Shown here in pieces: positions 12,530 to 25,990 of a stretch of 64,000 nucleotides of DNA; positions within the stretch are counted from its first letter, which is position 1; each line of letters begins with the position of its first letter. The stretch is taken from the NCBI GenBank assembly GCA_013397695.1, contig VYZI01000572.1, positions 1 through 64,000 on the forward strand. Direction: 5' to 3'. The DNA is from Centropus unirufus. Taxonomy: Eukaryota; Chordata; Aves; Cuculiformes; Centropidae. The notes under the pieces were generated by a model. The model saw nothing but the letters and a program-made list of their open reading frames with translations. It searched no databases and had not been told where the DNA came from. The translations under genes and the position numbers were made by a program.

Positions 12530-12617
12530 CTAGAAACAGGACTCTTGGGATTCAGGGTCATTGTGGATGGGAAGCTTCTCATGTTCCTGATGATGCCCAT
12601 TACGTAAAACAGTGTAC
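12530..12617 (-). CDS. HTR4: HTR4 alternative terminal coding exon, splice form 5-HT4(a)
   Basis: On the minus strand, the acceptor TTTTTCTACCTCCAG is followed by an open stretch of one base plus 28 codons and a TAG stop. The first base completes an Arg codon with the AG left by the common exon at 59671-60239. The peptide then reads YTVLRNGHHQEHEKLPIHND and ends PESQESCF. This is clearly the 5-HT4(a) tail: mammalian 5-HT4(a) has the same YTVL, GHHQE, EKLPIHNDPES and ESCF blocks with a few substitutions. The final ESCF is a PDZ-domain ligand; in the literature the (a) form binds PDZ proteins such as SNX27 and NHERF through it. The exon lies 47 kb downstream of the last shared exon. It should be the most distal coding exon of the gene, because nothing further 3' resembles an HTR4 tail. 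It is too short to appear as a stand-alone open frame. Confidence 0.95.
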
Positions 12618-14180
12618 CTGGAGGTAGAAAAACATAAAGAAAGATTCACTAGTCTACGTAAAATGACAGACTTAAGCAAATTGAGATCTTGAAAACCCAG
12701 AAGCACATTTTAAGACAGTACATCTTCCAAATATCCAGATCCCACTTTAAGCAAATGTGAATTCCTACTTTGGTTCATGGCAGGAGCCCAAATCATCATT
12801 TTGGCACAGTCAAGGCAATTCCTGAAAAAACAAGAGCCTATTGGTTCTGATATGTCTAAGGTTCAGCTGGTAACGGGAGGAAATCAGACAAAAAAACTAT
12901 GAAACACTGGTCACCTATGGGTGAACTTAGCTGAAGGCCCTGCACTTAATGTCTTTAATGCAAGGATTTAATGAATCTTTAGAGACTAGCTTGGGGGGTG
13001 AACGCTGTTTAGGATGAAACCAATACCAACAGTTCATGGCATTTCCACTCCCAAATGAAAGCAGTCTGTCCATTGCTGAGCTGGGTTAGTGTCAGTTCTA
13101 GGATATCTTATCAAACCAATACTGTTCAGGCTTTTTGTCCTTTGGATGTATCACGTCCTTCATACACTTCTCTGATATTTTTCTAGGCTTTGGGCCAGAA
13201 ACAGTAAAGCAGAACTCAGTTGTAAGAAATTCCACATCATCTCTTACCCTGTGCATCATCTACCACCCCATTTCCTGCTGCCCATCTCAACATGGCTTTC
13301 TGAACAGAACTCTTGATTTAGTTTGCTAATGACTTGCAGATATTTCGCCTGAGTGGTCTGCAGTCCTTAGCAGGAATGAGGAGATCTGAGGTGATAGCAA
13401 AAATGTTGCTAACTGTACCAAAACTGATCTTGCACATCTTTGTCAAATTTCACATCTAGTCATTCTTGCTTGCAAAACTCCTGAAGGGTACAGAGCAAGC
13501 CAGGTGTCTTCCCTTTGCAGTCCTTTTTATTTAAACTAAAGCTGAACCAAACTATCCTTTGAGTAGGTCCAGGAGTGGGAAGCAACAAAAATAACTGTAA
13601 AATCATATCTTTCCCTAGTCCAAATGCGTAACAGAAATCAGGTCTCTACTGAGAATTTCATCTCCGAAGTATTTAGAGATGGAGATATATTTGTTCTCTT
13701 AGAGTAACAACATTCAAGGCATACTGATGATATCTGCATGCCAGTAAAGATTAAAAAAAAAGGAAAACAACAAAAAAAAATAGAGGAATAGATCAATTCT
13801 CCTGGTTTTAGCAGGGGGGAACAAAGTAGCATCAGCTTGAGCATTTGTTTGGACAGTCATTTGGAAAAAAAGGTCAGGCACTTTCATAGTCTCAGGTTTT
13901 AAATATGTAAACAATGAAATAAATTCACTTGGCCTTATTAATCTGGATGCATCTCTCTATTGAGTATACCCAGGACTTGGGCTTCCAATTAAGGTGCTTA
14001 CAGTGCCACTGAAATGTCTAAAGTAGACGAGCTGAATCTCCTGCAAATGATGTATCCACTAGTTCCAGCAGATCAGATGTGGTCTCAAAAGGAAAGACAA
14101 GGAAAAAACCCTACTGCCCATCTGAATTTCTCCTGGTGAACATTCCTGGAGAAATTTATCCTCTAATATACTAGACACTG

Positions 14181-14240
14181 GTTTTCAACATGTGAAAACA
14201 GATACATCTTTTTTCAGATCTGTTTTCAACAGATACATCT
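14181..14240. repeat. Imperfect local duplication with an internal 10-base difference
   Basis: GTTTTCAACA...GATACATCT occurs twice (14181-14209 and 14222-14240). The first copy carries ten extra bases (TGTGAAAACA) in the middle. The second copy contains the inverted pair AACAGAT/ATCTGTT. Confidence 0.7.
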
Positions 14241-17200
14241 GTTAAACATCCTCTCTTAGTACTCTATCACTTGAAATAATAATCATGTATTTGAAAAAAA
14301 ACCCAAACATTCTAGTTCTTCTAGTTCTACCAACAAGATACAGACTTGATGCAAGAAACAAGACATTTTGCATCCAACACTGAACAGACACTCCGATTAG
14401 ATGACCATGAAGCATACAAGCTATAACATAATTTTGATTTTATATAGCAAGTCAGACATGGTACATTGTGTGAGGCAATCCAGCAGAGAGCTCGTGCACG
14501 GCAAAATCTCTGCTACAAATGGTGAAACGGAGGATGAGAGCCAGGAGAACCCCTGCTCTGTGAACAGACACACTTCAGAGTGGCTCAGGACTTGCTCAGG
14601 AGCACAACAGACAGGCACCGAAAGCTGACTTCGTACAAGAAATCCACAGAGCCAAACCTTTCTTCTTCTTCTGCAGTAGTCAGAAAAGTTGTGCAAGGTC
14701 AGCAATTTAGCAGGCGATGCCGTTTGTAACAAAGATGCATTAAGCTAAAGAGAAGTCATTAAGGTGTCCCAGGATCGCTTGTGCCACAAAGTGTCTGCCT
14801 GAAGCCTCTGGCAGTTAGCTCAACATTTCCAGCTGTTTACCCTGTGGGGAAAGAGGACCGGTAGGAGAGGAGGAAAGAGCATTTCCATGCAGGGTGTGAA
14901 ATCTGCACTGCAGGGGTCATGGCTCACTCTGGTATGGGCCTGTCATTCCTAAAAATCTTACCAACATCTCCAGCAAACTGCTAAAGGAGTCCTTTCCTGG
15001 CAGGCTTTTGTGCTACAGGGATTGTTCTCACACACTGTAACTCCCCCAGTCAAATCAAAGTTCAAAGCTACCTGCCAGCTGCAGGGCACCAGCTTAGTGC
15101 CAGATAAAAGGCAGAATTATAACATCCCCACATTTTTAAAATTTTTTTTTTCACACCAGCATGTCTTGACTGATCTGCTGCCTGAAAATATAACTAATTT
15201 TTCAGGCATCAGTATCTATGGCAAGCAAGTTTCAGAGAGAAAGCCCAGATGCACCCAAAACTCATTTTTGCCTCCCCTACAGGAACACGTGCCTATCGTG
15301 TCTCAGCTCTCACCAAGCTGAGAAGCCAAGCACCACGGGATTTATCTCACCAACTGTAAGCAGAAAACACCACTTGGACCCTGCGTGTGGGCTGAGTGCT
15401 TCAAGATAAATTCATCAAGAAGGTTTGAGTCATGAATACATCTGAGGAAGCCATAATAGATGAGCAGGAAAAAAAAAAATTAAAAAGGTTTAAATGCATT
15501 AAATAAATTATCTGCAGCAAATTAGTTGCTCAGCTTCCCTGCCTATAATGAGTTCCTTCAATGGGATTTGTATACACAGGCTCATTAAGCTACCAAGCTC
15601 AATTACAAATAGCATCCCAGGCTGCCTCTGCATCTGACTCCTCCCAGAACCGGGGGCTGGTGTTACTGTCATTTCACCTGACAGCTTCACTCTGCTCATA
15701 AACATCATCACACAGCATTAAAGGCCAATGGCAAAAAGACATCGCCACCTATAAAGGGACCCTGCTGCAGGCTATTCACATACTTGCCAAATGGTACTTT
15801 AATTGTGATGATGACCAACTTGGAGATAATTGCTTCTGCATCTCCTGCTGTTTCTGACAGTCCAATGGACTCTTTAATTAACTGCTTGGATTAGCTCTCC
15901 ACACAGCAGAGGGGAGCTGTATGGTTTTACCCTCTGTAGGGCCACCACCAGAATAAGAAGCTCCAGCATTTTTCCGGGAACTCAGCAAGAGCCAGGGAGA
16001 AAACAGCAAGGGGATGCAGCAGCTGTTTGTAATTTTCTCACTTTCATTCCCTGCAGAGCTATCCCCCACACCAACTTGAACAACGCATTAAGGAAGCAAA
16101 GTAAAAAAATTGCTGGTCTTTGGCTTTCTCAACGGTAGTGAAAAACAGGAAGAGGGCAAGCAATACCTGATGGTGTGTGTGCCACCCTTCTATCAGAGCT
16201 CGCAACCACCGGTCCAGTTTCCAGAAGGGAGCCTCTGTCTGGAGATGGAATGGACAGGAATTGGAAGGTATCTGGTCTTTCCTAAACATGCCTCCTAGCA
16301 ACCCTTCAAGTTGCAGTTATCTGGTAAAGCTGCCTGCACTGGTTACACATACCCATGGTTCCTCTGCATCAGCAGAAGCACCTGGGAAGGACAGCTTGCA
16401 GTCCTGCAGCTGTTTTACCCATTAATTACTCCACTGGTGTTGAACTGTATTCCTTGCTCTGAACGCTTGTGTCCATCCCTCTTCTCCAAGCTCACCACAA
16501 ACCCCAATGCACCGGCCTGCAGGCGGATAATCCTGGTGGCTGCTGCAAAGGGCCTCTCACAGGTAGGGAAACTGAGGTTGGGGTCACAGTAGCAGATAAT
16601 GCTCATGAATAACAGAAAAAGAGAGCAAAGACAGCCTTTTCTGGCTACAGCTGAATCACTGATGGGCTACAGGACTTGTGCAGCAGCATCTCCTGCACTT
16701 TCCAAAGCTTCTGAATAAACACAGGCTTAATGTTCCCCCAGCAGCAACTGGCCCTTTAACCCTGGTGGGAGAAATAATTTTACCCAGAGGCTCCTAATAA
16801 CAGCTGAGAAAAAAAATAAGAATAAAATAAATGCCAACAACTGTCGAAGCACGGCAAAACTTTCAGCTGGGCTGAGGGCAGATTAACAGAGGAAACCACA
16901 GCCACCCTAAACCTGCTGTAGGAGCACAGCTGTCTTTGCTCTCTGATAACAATCCCTCCCCAATACACCTGCTTACATTATTAATTGTTTCCATTTTTGG
17001 ACTGGCAGAAGGTGGTTCCTGTTGTCCTGACATTCACTGGAGTCTGAGGTGAGGTTTTGCAGCTGTCCTTGGGTTTGCTTTATGTGCAGGGGGAGCTGTT
17101 AACTGTCTGCTCCCTGGGACTTTTGCCACCCAAATCCACGCCCCTTCATTCTGCCCAGAAAATGAAGGGCACGTCACCAGGCAGGGAAGAGGTTTTGCAC

Positions 17201-18910
17201 ACACGTTCAGACACTGAGAGGTCTGCGGAAGTAGGTGGATGGGATCATTTCTGGTACAGATATATCTGTGACTGGTGCCGCCAGGATGGCTCAGGTCTCA
17301 GCAAGGACACAAATGGCTGCAAGGTCTGGGGAAGCTCAGACACAAACTGTACAAAGAGCTGGTAAGCACCAGATTTCCTTGTATCTGCAAATATTTTTTT
17401 TATAATTTTATATTTTAAATTTAGAGCAGTTCCTGCCAGAGTTTCTAAATGCCCCCTGGTAATGCAAGAATAGAAGATAAAAACCTCGTATCAAATTCTT
17501 TGAAATAAGTGTTGTTCTTAGCTGTTCACATTAAATTGTTCAAAGCCTGTAGCATACTCCACCCCTGGCTGCAGCAGTGACCTTACAGATTTGCTAACCT
17601 GTGACAGTGTCCTACTGCCCCATACTTACACAATTCAGGAAAATTACTCCTAACTGAAACAGAACTGTGATCCTCGGACACCCCAGTACTGTGATTTGGG
17701 GCTTGTTGCTGGTGGTTCAGTAGTGACTCCCTCCTGGGCTGGTGGAGGGAACTCGGGGCAGAGTCAGGCAAGGAACAAGTTTTAACTGTGACAGTCTTAA
17801 AAATTTGAAATAATAAGAAATAAATCTGCAGGTTATGTGACAGTTTCCCTGAGCTTGTGCAAGTCTCTATGAACTAGTCCTTAAAAAAACCCAAACTAAA
17901 ACAAAAAATAAAAAGCAATAATTCTTCAAGAATGACAAGTGAAATTTGTCATTTAGAGCCATTGTAATTTCTTGTTGTTGATTTTTCGGATGGGTCCTTG
18001 AGTAATACTCTTTTTTTTGGTCAACTGCTTGCCTTGTAAAAGAAAGTTTTCAAATTAAACCAAGCATTAAATTTCAACAAAAACAAAACTCTAAGTCTAA
18101 ATCTAGCCATCTTTTCCTGACAGTAGCACACTGCAGTCCAAATTAAAGCAGAAATCTGTTATGCTGAGCTCTGACTAGCTCCCTTTGAAGACAATACATG
18201 CCCTTAAAAAATGTACAGGCTAATTTAGTTTACAACTAGGAGATTTAATAGGCAGGAGTGGGCGTTTAAGGGAGGTCAGAGCACCTGAGAAACAAGCAAT
18301 TATAAAGGCTTACTTGCTAGGTCAAAAATAATGAGTTTCAAGCACAAATCAGAACAGTACAGAAAATGCTTTACCTATTCTCAAAAAGTTTTCACAGTTT
18401 GAAATATTTTCCCCATTTCTGATCTGGAGTAAGTCTGCATCTTCTCAGGAGACAGAAAAGAAAAAAATGAAAAAGCAAAAAAGAACAGACTCCAGTTCAT
18501 GTTCAAGGCCTTTTTCTGCCTTTTATCAAGGTGACTGATCCCACCACTGTGATATGGCAGTTGTGGATGAGTGAGCATTCATCTGCCTCTCTTTGCTTTT
18601 CTCCTTTTCCCAGTGGTTGATTGCCAGCATTCCAAATGAAACATTTCAAAATATGTTTTTTCCTTCATATGCAATTACAAACTCCCTCCAGGACCCCAGA
18701 AAACTTCTCAGTACAGCCAGTTTCTGCTTTTGTACAGCTAGTTTGCATCTTGAAGGCTCTTAAATGTTTGCAGAGACAACCCAGAAAACAAGTATTTCTG
18801 GTTATTTTTAGTGAATGTAAGCAACTTTTCTAGAGGTGTCCCATTCCTCCCACCTTTGGTTCTGCTCCCGGAGGGCTCAGACAGGAGTACTGCACCCTTC
18901 CACCTCATTC

Positions 18911-18936
18911 TCCACTGCTTCCACTGAAGCAGTGGA
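18911..18936. repeat. Perfect 11-base inverted repeat with 4-base loop
   Basis: TCCACTGCTTC (18911-18921), loop CACT, then the exact reverse complement GAAGCAGTGGA (18926-18936). It directly abuts the GGAATT hexamer array. It could fold as a short hairpin in RNA or single-stranded DNA. No terminator function is implied in this setting. Confidence 0.85.
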
Positions 18937-18953
18937 ATTGGAATTGGAATTGG
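18934..18953. repeat. GGAATT hexamer repeat
   Basis: Three tandem GGAATT units followed by GG. A further GGAATTGG (18958-18965) follows after a short interruption. Confidence 0.85.
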
Positions 18954-19994
18954 CCAGGAATTGGAACCTGGACAATGGCCAGGACTGCAGAAATAGAGAA
19001 CCCTTCAATCTCAAAAAAAAACCAAAACAAAGCTTTAACATTATATCTCTGCTTTCATCCATGTTCAGACCAGATCCTGAAATCTTTATGTAAAAATAGT
19101 GGGGTAGCTCAGAAATAAAATACTGCAAAGGAGTCGAAGTGCAAAGAATTGTCTCCAGGTTCATCGCAGGCCTTGCAAGACAAGGAAGCTGGTAAAATAA
19201 GATTTCCAAGAAGGAAGACAAATAGGTGGTGATGCGCGCTTACAGTTACATCACAAACCCTTTTATTTGCATAAGCAATATGGAAAGTAAATACTTGTTG
19301 AGACTAGAGGAAGACAAAACGCTACTGTGTGAGATGTGATAAACTGTAAAGATCTATGTCATGCCAGAGCAGAGATCCCCATTTTTAATATTGGCAACTA
19401 TCGCTGTTGAACCCGACTACCTAAGGGAATATAGACTGTAGGAAGGGTCTGCACAGAGGCAGAAGCTGGCTGGAGAATTTTTAGGTAGAATTAAGCTTTG
19501 AAATTGAAAATTTTCTTAGGTTTGAAAATTGTATTGGTCCACTATTTACTTTTCCCTGCATTTTGCTTTCTGTCACAGATGCAAAACTCTTCAGTGCTTT
19601 CCCATCTGGAGTATAAGCAGCACCATTATTGTAGCTTCACACTCAATATAGTGTCTGTTCCTCAAAGCTCCATTTCGTTCAGATGGACTTATGGAGAAAG
19701 AATAAGTATCTCCCCTCAACATCAAATTGAGATTGCAGTTAACAATCACTTGGCAGATGAGAGTAGGTTATTTTAATGAACACATCATTCTAAATAAGCT
19801 TCCACCATCTGTTCAGTCCCCTAATTATAAATGCAAACAATATAATTCATAAATGCACTATAAAAGAGAGGGAAAGAGAAAACAGCTTAAGATGACTTTT
19901 TGTTAGTTATTCCAGGCAGTAATGCATCTGCTTACTTTATTCCTGTTTCGGGAACAGGTAGAAAATAATCTTTTAATTCTGTGGTTTATAGCAG

Positions 19995-20036
19995 TATAGT
20001 AATAGTAATATAGTAATTTACTATAGCATAGTAAAT
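19995..20036. repeat. ATAGTAAT-type AT-rich local repeat
   Basis: TATAGTAATAGTAATATAGTAATTTACTATAGCATAGTAAAT consists of repeated (AT)AGTAA(T) words, the middle of which (TAGTAATTTACTA) is nearly self-complementary. Low-complexity slippage product. Confidence 0.6.
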
Positions 20037-21774
20037 GATTGCTTGTAGATGACAGAGATATGATTAAGTGCAGTACCATTTCTGGTTGCCATCATTATTA
20101 AGCCATGTCTATGATGGAAGCACACGTGACAGGTCACACAGACCATCCTGAAGCCCAGTGGGCCGGGAATAAGCTTTGACGTTGTATTTCAGAAGAGGAG
20201 GAATGCGCCCATGGTACTGGAGTACCCTCCAGGATTAGAGGAGCTAAAGGTACAGATGTCAGTGCTGTTTTCTCCCTGAAAAGATGCTTTTGACCTTTCG
20301 GAAAACTGGGAAATCTTGGGAAACAACCGGAAAGTTGAGAATAGTTACAACATAAAATCCAAGGATTTCTGGAATTTGCTACTTTACTTTGTGACTTTTT
20401 TTTTTTCATTTTGAAAGAGAAACTCATTGGTTTTAATCTGGAATACACAAAATGTCAAAATGAAATGTGAACAAAATGTCGGTTCATTCACACTTTCTGT
20501 TAAAAAAAAACTGAATGTAATCCAAATTAAATGCATTTTCATGAAACATTTGATTTAAATACAGCTGCATATTTAATTTTCAAAAGGTCAATGCAGTATT
20601 GTCCCTGCCTTACAATCACCAGGTTTATAGACTCCATAAAACTAAAAGCTTTCTAGTAACTCCATAATCTCTGGGCTCGGTGACTCACGCTTCCAGCCAT
20701 TAAAGTGAACTTTCCTATTTGGCCATCAGTGGAAAATCTTTGTGGCAGAAGAATACCCGCACACACCTACTCAACATTATTCCCAGGACAAAAGGGAGTC
20801 AGAAATTACAAGCTTGTTCTTTTTGTTGATATGTATCAACATTGCAGAACAACATAAATTGATTTAATATTTAATGTGTAAATCCAGCATTATATATAAT
20901 AATTCTAAGATGAAGAGCTCCTATTACTTCTCTTTGGGTTTTTTGTTTCTTTCTGTTTCAGTGATGAACAAGGTACTTGCAAGAGCTGGCAGCAATAAGG
21001 TTTGAGATTATTGGATATCATCCTTCTGCTATATCTGACTGACCTGCAATCCAGAGGACACGAGTGCATTACCAAAGGTGAGCTTACCCAAGGCAGGTCT
21101 CTCATAGCACCTGTATGTGTCTGTCTGCAATCTGCTCTGTCCAAGAGAAGCTAATTTAGAGAAAATTTTACCTTCTAAATCTATGGGAAAGCAATTAACA
21201 TAAAAAGAGTGCATGAAGTGAGAAAACACAATGAGAACTGCCCCAAAACAACTCCCTCAAATGTCAGATATGTTCCTTTAACTCTGTAGAGAGACACTTA
21301 ATGTTTGTTTCTCAAAGGCTTTCAAGTGCAGGGCTGCAATTTTCAAGTTCAATTTTCCCATTTCAGATGAACAGTGAAAATCTAGATCTCAAGAAAACAT
21401 TTGTATTGCTTAATTATTTATATGGACATGACAGAAATGTTGATTTTAAAGTCCCTTGTAGTCAAATGTAAATACAAATCTGTTTCTATCTCATGATAAA
21501 TGTGTATTTTTTTTCACTCTTGAGCAGTTATGCTGAAAATCTTAATTATCTTTAAACCAAATAATGCTGTTCAGACCTTGTGAGCTGGAATTAAGCACTC
21601 ATCATTCTTTACTAAATTTCAGCTAGAGGTTTTAAAAACAGCTGTCTCCATCCCACATAATCCAGCCTTCAGTACATTTTGTAAGACTTCTATGTGCCTC
21701 CTCAGATATAAAATTAGCAGATAGTTCTCCAAGAAGCAAAGCCCTTGCGTGAGAGAAACATGCCACTGGAAAAA

Positions 21775-21828
21775 AAATTACTTTCTTTGTATCTGAAAAA
21801 TAAATTACTTTCTTTGCATCTGAAAAAT
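21775..21828. repeat. 27-base tandem duplication, two copies
   Basis: The 27-base unit beginning AAATTACTTTCTTTG and ending TCTGAAAAAT is present at 21775-21801 and 21802-21828 with one difference (GTATC versus GCATC). The near identity points to a recent duplication. Confidence 0.9.
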
Positions 21829-24800
21829 CACAGAAAACAAAGAAAGCATCTATCAATATGTTTATCTCCTTTTTCCTTTGTTCCATTATTCCTGAAGGAT
21901 ATTTCTTGCTCTTACAAGCCAGCTGCTGCCTGCTAAAATGACCTGCAGCTCCAGGACAGGTTCCAGGCCATCTCAAGTCAGACGTGGGCTGAGGCATTCC
22001 TGTACAGTACCGGGAAAGTCGCTGTAGCTACACAAGGGATGTCCTCATCTCCAGAAGTGAAGGTGTGCAGATAATGCTGAGTGAATATGTGGCCACACCA
22101 ACACACAGGCAATGCTGCTTTAGGTTGACGTACAATAGAGATTGTTCATACTCTTTTCTGGCAAAACAAGACCAAAAATCCCTTCCAGTCAATTTATTTT
22201 CGTATTTACAGTAGATGCATATCTTTAAGGATGATATTTAACTTCCTTTAGAAGTGCTGGCAAATAATAAATTGAAATATGATTTTTTAAATAAAATGTC
22301 AAAACATTTCAGCATCTTGTTTCTATTTTGTTTTCTCCTGCTGAAAACACTTGCCGGATTTGACCCAATCAGTCAAATCAGTTAGTTTCCCTGGAACTGC
22401 AAGTGCTTATTATGCCTTTTCTTTTTATTCTTTTTATTGCCAGCGTCTATTAATGAACTTGGTCTAAAAAAAGTATAGAAACCCATTTAAGCTACTTTTA
22501 ACTTCAAGAGCTAATCTCAGCATGCTGCTCCTTTGCTCAGAAGACTCTTGTTCCATGAATGGAGGAAAATCACTCTGGTGGTGAGCTAAACACAACCCTT
22601 CACTTGGCATATGAAACAGATCGGATAGAGGTTCATTAATGAAGCTAATTAGGAGCCTGTCCTGAGTCAGCCAAGGCATTTCCCATAGATCAGCGAAAAA
22701 GTAGAGTTGAATTCAATAAAAAATAGGGCTGAAAGAATTTCTGTATGTCATTATCTCTGGGTACTGGCTAAAACCTTTTGCCTGATGTCATATCTCATTG
22801 TTGTATTGAATAATAACCTCTTAAGATGATAATTCAATTCTTGATAGGCATCAAAAGTTAAAAACAAGAAAGGAATATGACTACAGATACTTTAATGCTA
22901 AAGAAACAGACTGATGCTAACGTGCTAATAGAACAAAGATCAGCTAAGTTCTTTAGAGAAATATTTTAAGAAATTGTTGACAATTACCAGGGAGCCAGTA
23001 CCCTCAAGACTGAAGAGGTAGCTTTCCCAGGAGTTCTTGTTTGATTGTGGGCAAGCCACACCATTGCTCCGAGCCTTCTTTCATTGTGGATAAAAGACAA
23101 TCAGACTTCTCTTGTATACTTTATATTTTAGCCTCTTTAGAGAAAACACTGTGTCACTTCAGATACCAATAGTGTCTGGTACAACTAAATCACAGTTTGG
23201 TTCAAGGCTGTGGTGCTCCAGCAGCAATTAATCACTTCCATAAAAATCTTTTGTTTCAATTTTAAAATGTCAGAAATGCTTTCTAGGACAGAACAACCTA
23301 CAGCTGTAGGAAAGGTGTTCTATTTATTGAAGAACTTCTTTTTCCCACTATATCCTTCACAGGCTCAGAGGCTGGGAATATCCTTCCTTTGGGTTGCTGG
23401 CTGTAATGAAGCCCCCAGGGTGGCAAAATAGAAAGAGGGAGATGCCTGAGTTTTGGTTCGGACCTCCTGTTTCTCATTGCAGTCACAATAATTAGATTCC
23501 ACCCTTTCTCTGGTTCTTCTAGCAGTGCTCACAAAAAGGCTGGAACCTCCCCGCACTGTGACAGTCACGCTGCAGCTCTGCAAGGCTGAGCTCGTGATGC
23601 TGAGTCAGCATCAGGACAGGCCTCTGTACACAGAGCAGTGCAACCAGCAGCTGTCCTCTCTTCTGCTGACCAGGTATAACTGCAGCTATGTTTCCAACTT
23701 CAGCATCCCAGTTTTACCTGCTGTGATTTCCAACAAGAGGAACAGTTGAGACCGGCCAGGCACCCTGCCCAAGGCTCTGACCCACATTGAGCAGGTTTAC
23801 CTTCCACTGCCTCCAGTGGATATTGCTCTGATCATCAACATTATTGCCCAGTTGTTGTTATAATTGTAATATGGATGTTGCTAAGATGTGCCTGAGATTT
23901 TTAATAACTTTTTAAGTAATAACAGCAAACAAATTTTGAGTGGGGCCTGGAAGAGGTAAGAAACACAGGGTGTGATCCCTCGAATACAGGGGTCTGTGAC
24001 TATGTTTCTATAGCTGATATATTTTTCTGCTTGCCCATTTCCTAGCCCTTGTCTTATGAAACCAAACCTTCAGGAGCAAGAGCTGAACAGATTGAATTTC
24101 TCAGCATAAAGCAGTGTCGCCACTGAGAAAATCAATACTGTGGGAGATGGTTACCAGATCTCCAGGAGTCACAATCACTGAGCTGCTGACGGCTTGCTGG
24201 CTTTTTGGACACGAGCCAACACATCTCAACTGGTCTCTCAACATACCAAAACCACATCATCACTGTTGTCAAAGTTGTCCTCTGCTGTCAGCCTGACCCA
24301 AGACACAATGATCAACTGGGAATGAAGTTTCCGTTTCCTGGGGAGCTGATAAACTCTTGTTGCTCTTGCCCCTATGCTCCCACAGCCTGATTGCATTTTC
24401 CCTTTCATGCTCAAGCAGGTGCCGGTGCCTCCCAGAGCTGTCAGATTTGGCAGCCTTCAAACAGCACAACTCACTTTAAAAATAATCAGTCTCATTATAC
24501 TGTTAGCAATTTTGATTCTGTCAGAACAATAGCTGCCACCTTTCTCCAACACATCCCAAATGCATCTCATACTCTCCCTGCTAGAGAGATTAGCAGTTTG
24601 TATCTCACCTCTTCCTGGGTGTAAAGATGAGAATCATAGGCGCTCCTACGCCTGACTTGGGATGTGCGAGGAAGTGCTGCCTCCCTATCTCCCAGTATCC
24701 TATTCATGGAGACCTGCTGTGGCTCTGACACCCCTATCTGCCTCCCCCACTGCTCTGGGCACTGAGCAGCACCGTGGATCTTAAACAGAAAGGTAATTCT

Positions 24801-25890
24801 AGCTAACGCCTCTCCTGACTTTGCTGGAGAAGTTGAAGACTCCTCTGACCTTGATCGCTGAACTTGACTTGTATTGGTATGTAGTGCACAGTTTAAAAGT
24901 AAGTCTGCTTTGCTTTTTGTTTAGAGCTGCTGAGACAACATCTGGAGAAGCCACCTTGGATCTCATGTCAGAGCGAACCACGGGATGAGGAAGGCCTCAC
25001 TAGGAAGGTCTACATGCATCTGGGCTGAAAGGTACTTTTTCCTTGTTCTAACAGGTCTGGTGGAGGGATTAGAGATATGACAGAGATTATCAGCTACCCT
25101 CTGCTGATACAGGGTTGTACCACTTCCCATTACCCAGCTTGCTTTTAGTCACCCTAAGGACATTTGTAGAACAGTTCCCACAACAGACTACTCCATATGC
25201 TGATAGATGTCATCATTGACTGGCTTTGCTGATAGTCATCTTAATTATACTTGTCTTATTTCCTAACTTGGAGTTTTCTTCTATCTTTCAGACCCTTAAC
25301 CTGAATGATATTTACCAGTCCCTTAATTTTTATTGCAGGACATTCTGCTCAAATTTAGCAAATGGCCTTTGACTTTGGATATTTTGAACATAAATATGAC
25401 AAGAACTGGTGATGAAAAACATGGGATCCACACAGTATTTAAGATGGTTCAGTCAGTCCAGTGATGTGGACTTCTTCCATCACAGATTTGCAACGTGGTA
25501 ACGTGTTAGTTGATGTTTCAACAAGAGAAAGTGAAACCAGGTGCTGAAGGACAGAAATGAAGCTAACTTCAAAATCAATGAAGGAACTATCTGTGTTCAG
25601 TGATCTAATCCCATTTTCTAATTATAAATGCCAGGGTAAACAAGTAAGCAAATGAGTAAGGCCCTTCAATGCCTGCTGCACAAGATGGGCACTTACTCCT
25701 TTTTTCTCACATTAAATCTGTATTTCCATTTCACTCTCATTAATGTTAAGTTTGGCACTACACTGCAGGCTCTCATTACCTGCAGATTTTGGCGTACAGT
25801 TCATTTTTGCAGAATAATAAATGCAACATTCATGAAAGGCCCAAATCTGATAATTTTGAGAGTACTCAGAAGTGCTCACTTATATTAGAA

Positions 25891-25990
25891 NNNNNNNNNN
25901 NNNNNNNNNNNNNNNNNNNNNNNNNNNNNNNNNNNNNNNNNNNNNNNNNNNNNNNNNNNNNNNNNNNNNNNNNNNNNNNNNNNNNNNNNN
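25891..25990. other. Assembly gap of 100 N
   Basis: Exactly 100 undetermined bases, the conventional size for a gap of unknown length. It lies in the long HTR4 intron, so an alternative exon or repeat could be missing here. Confidence 0.99.
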
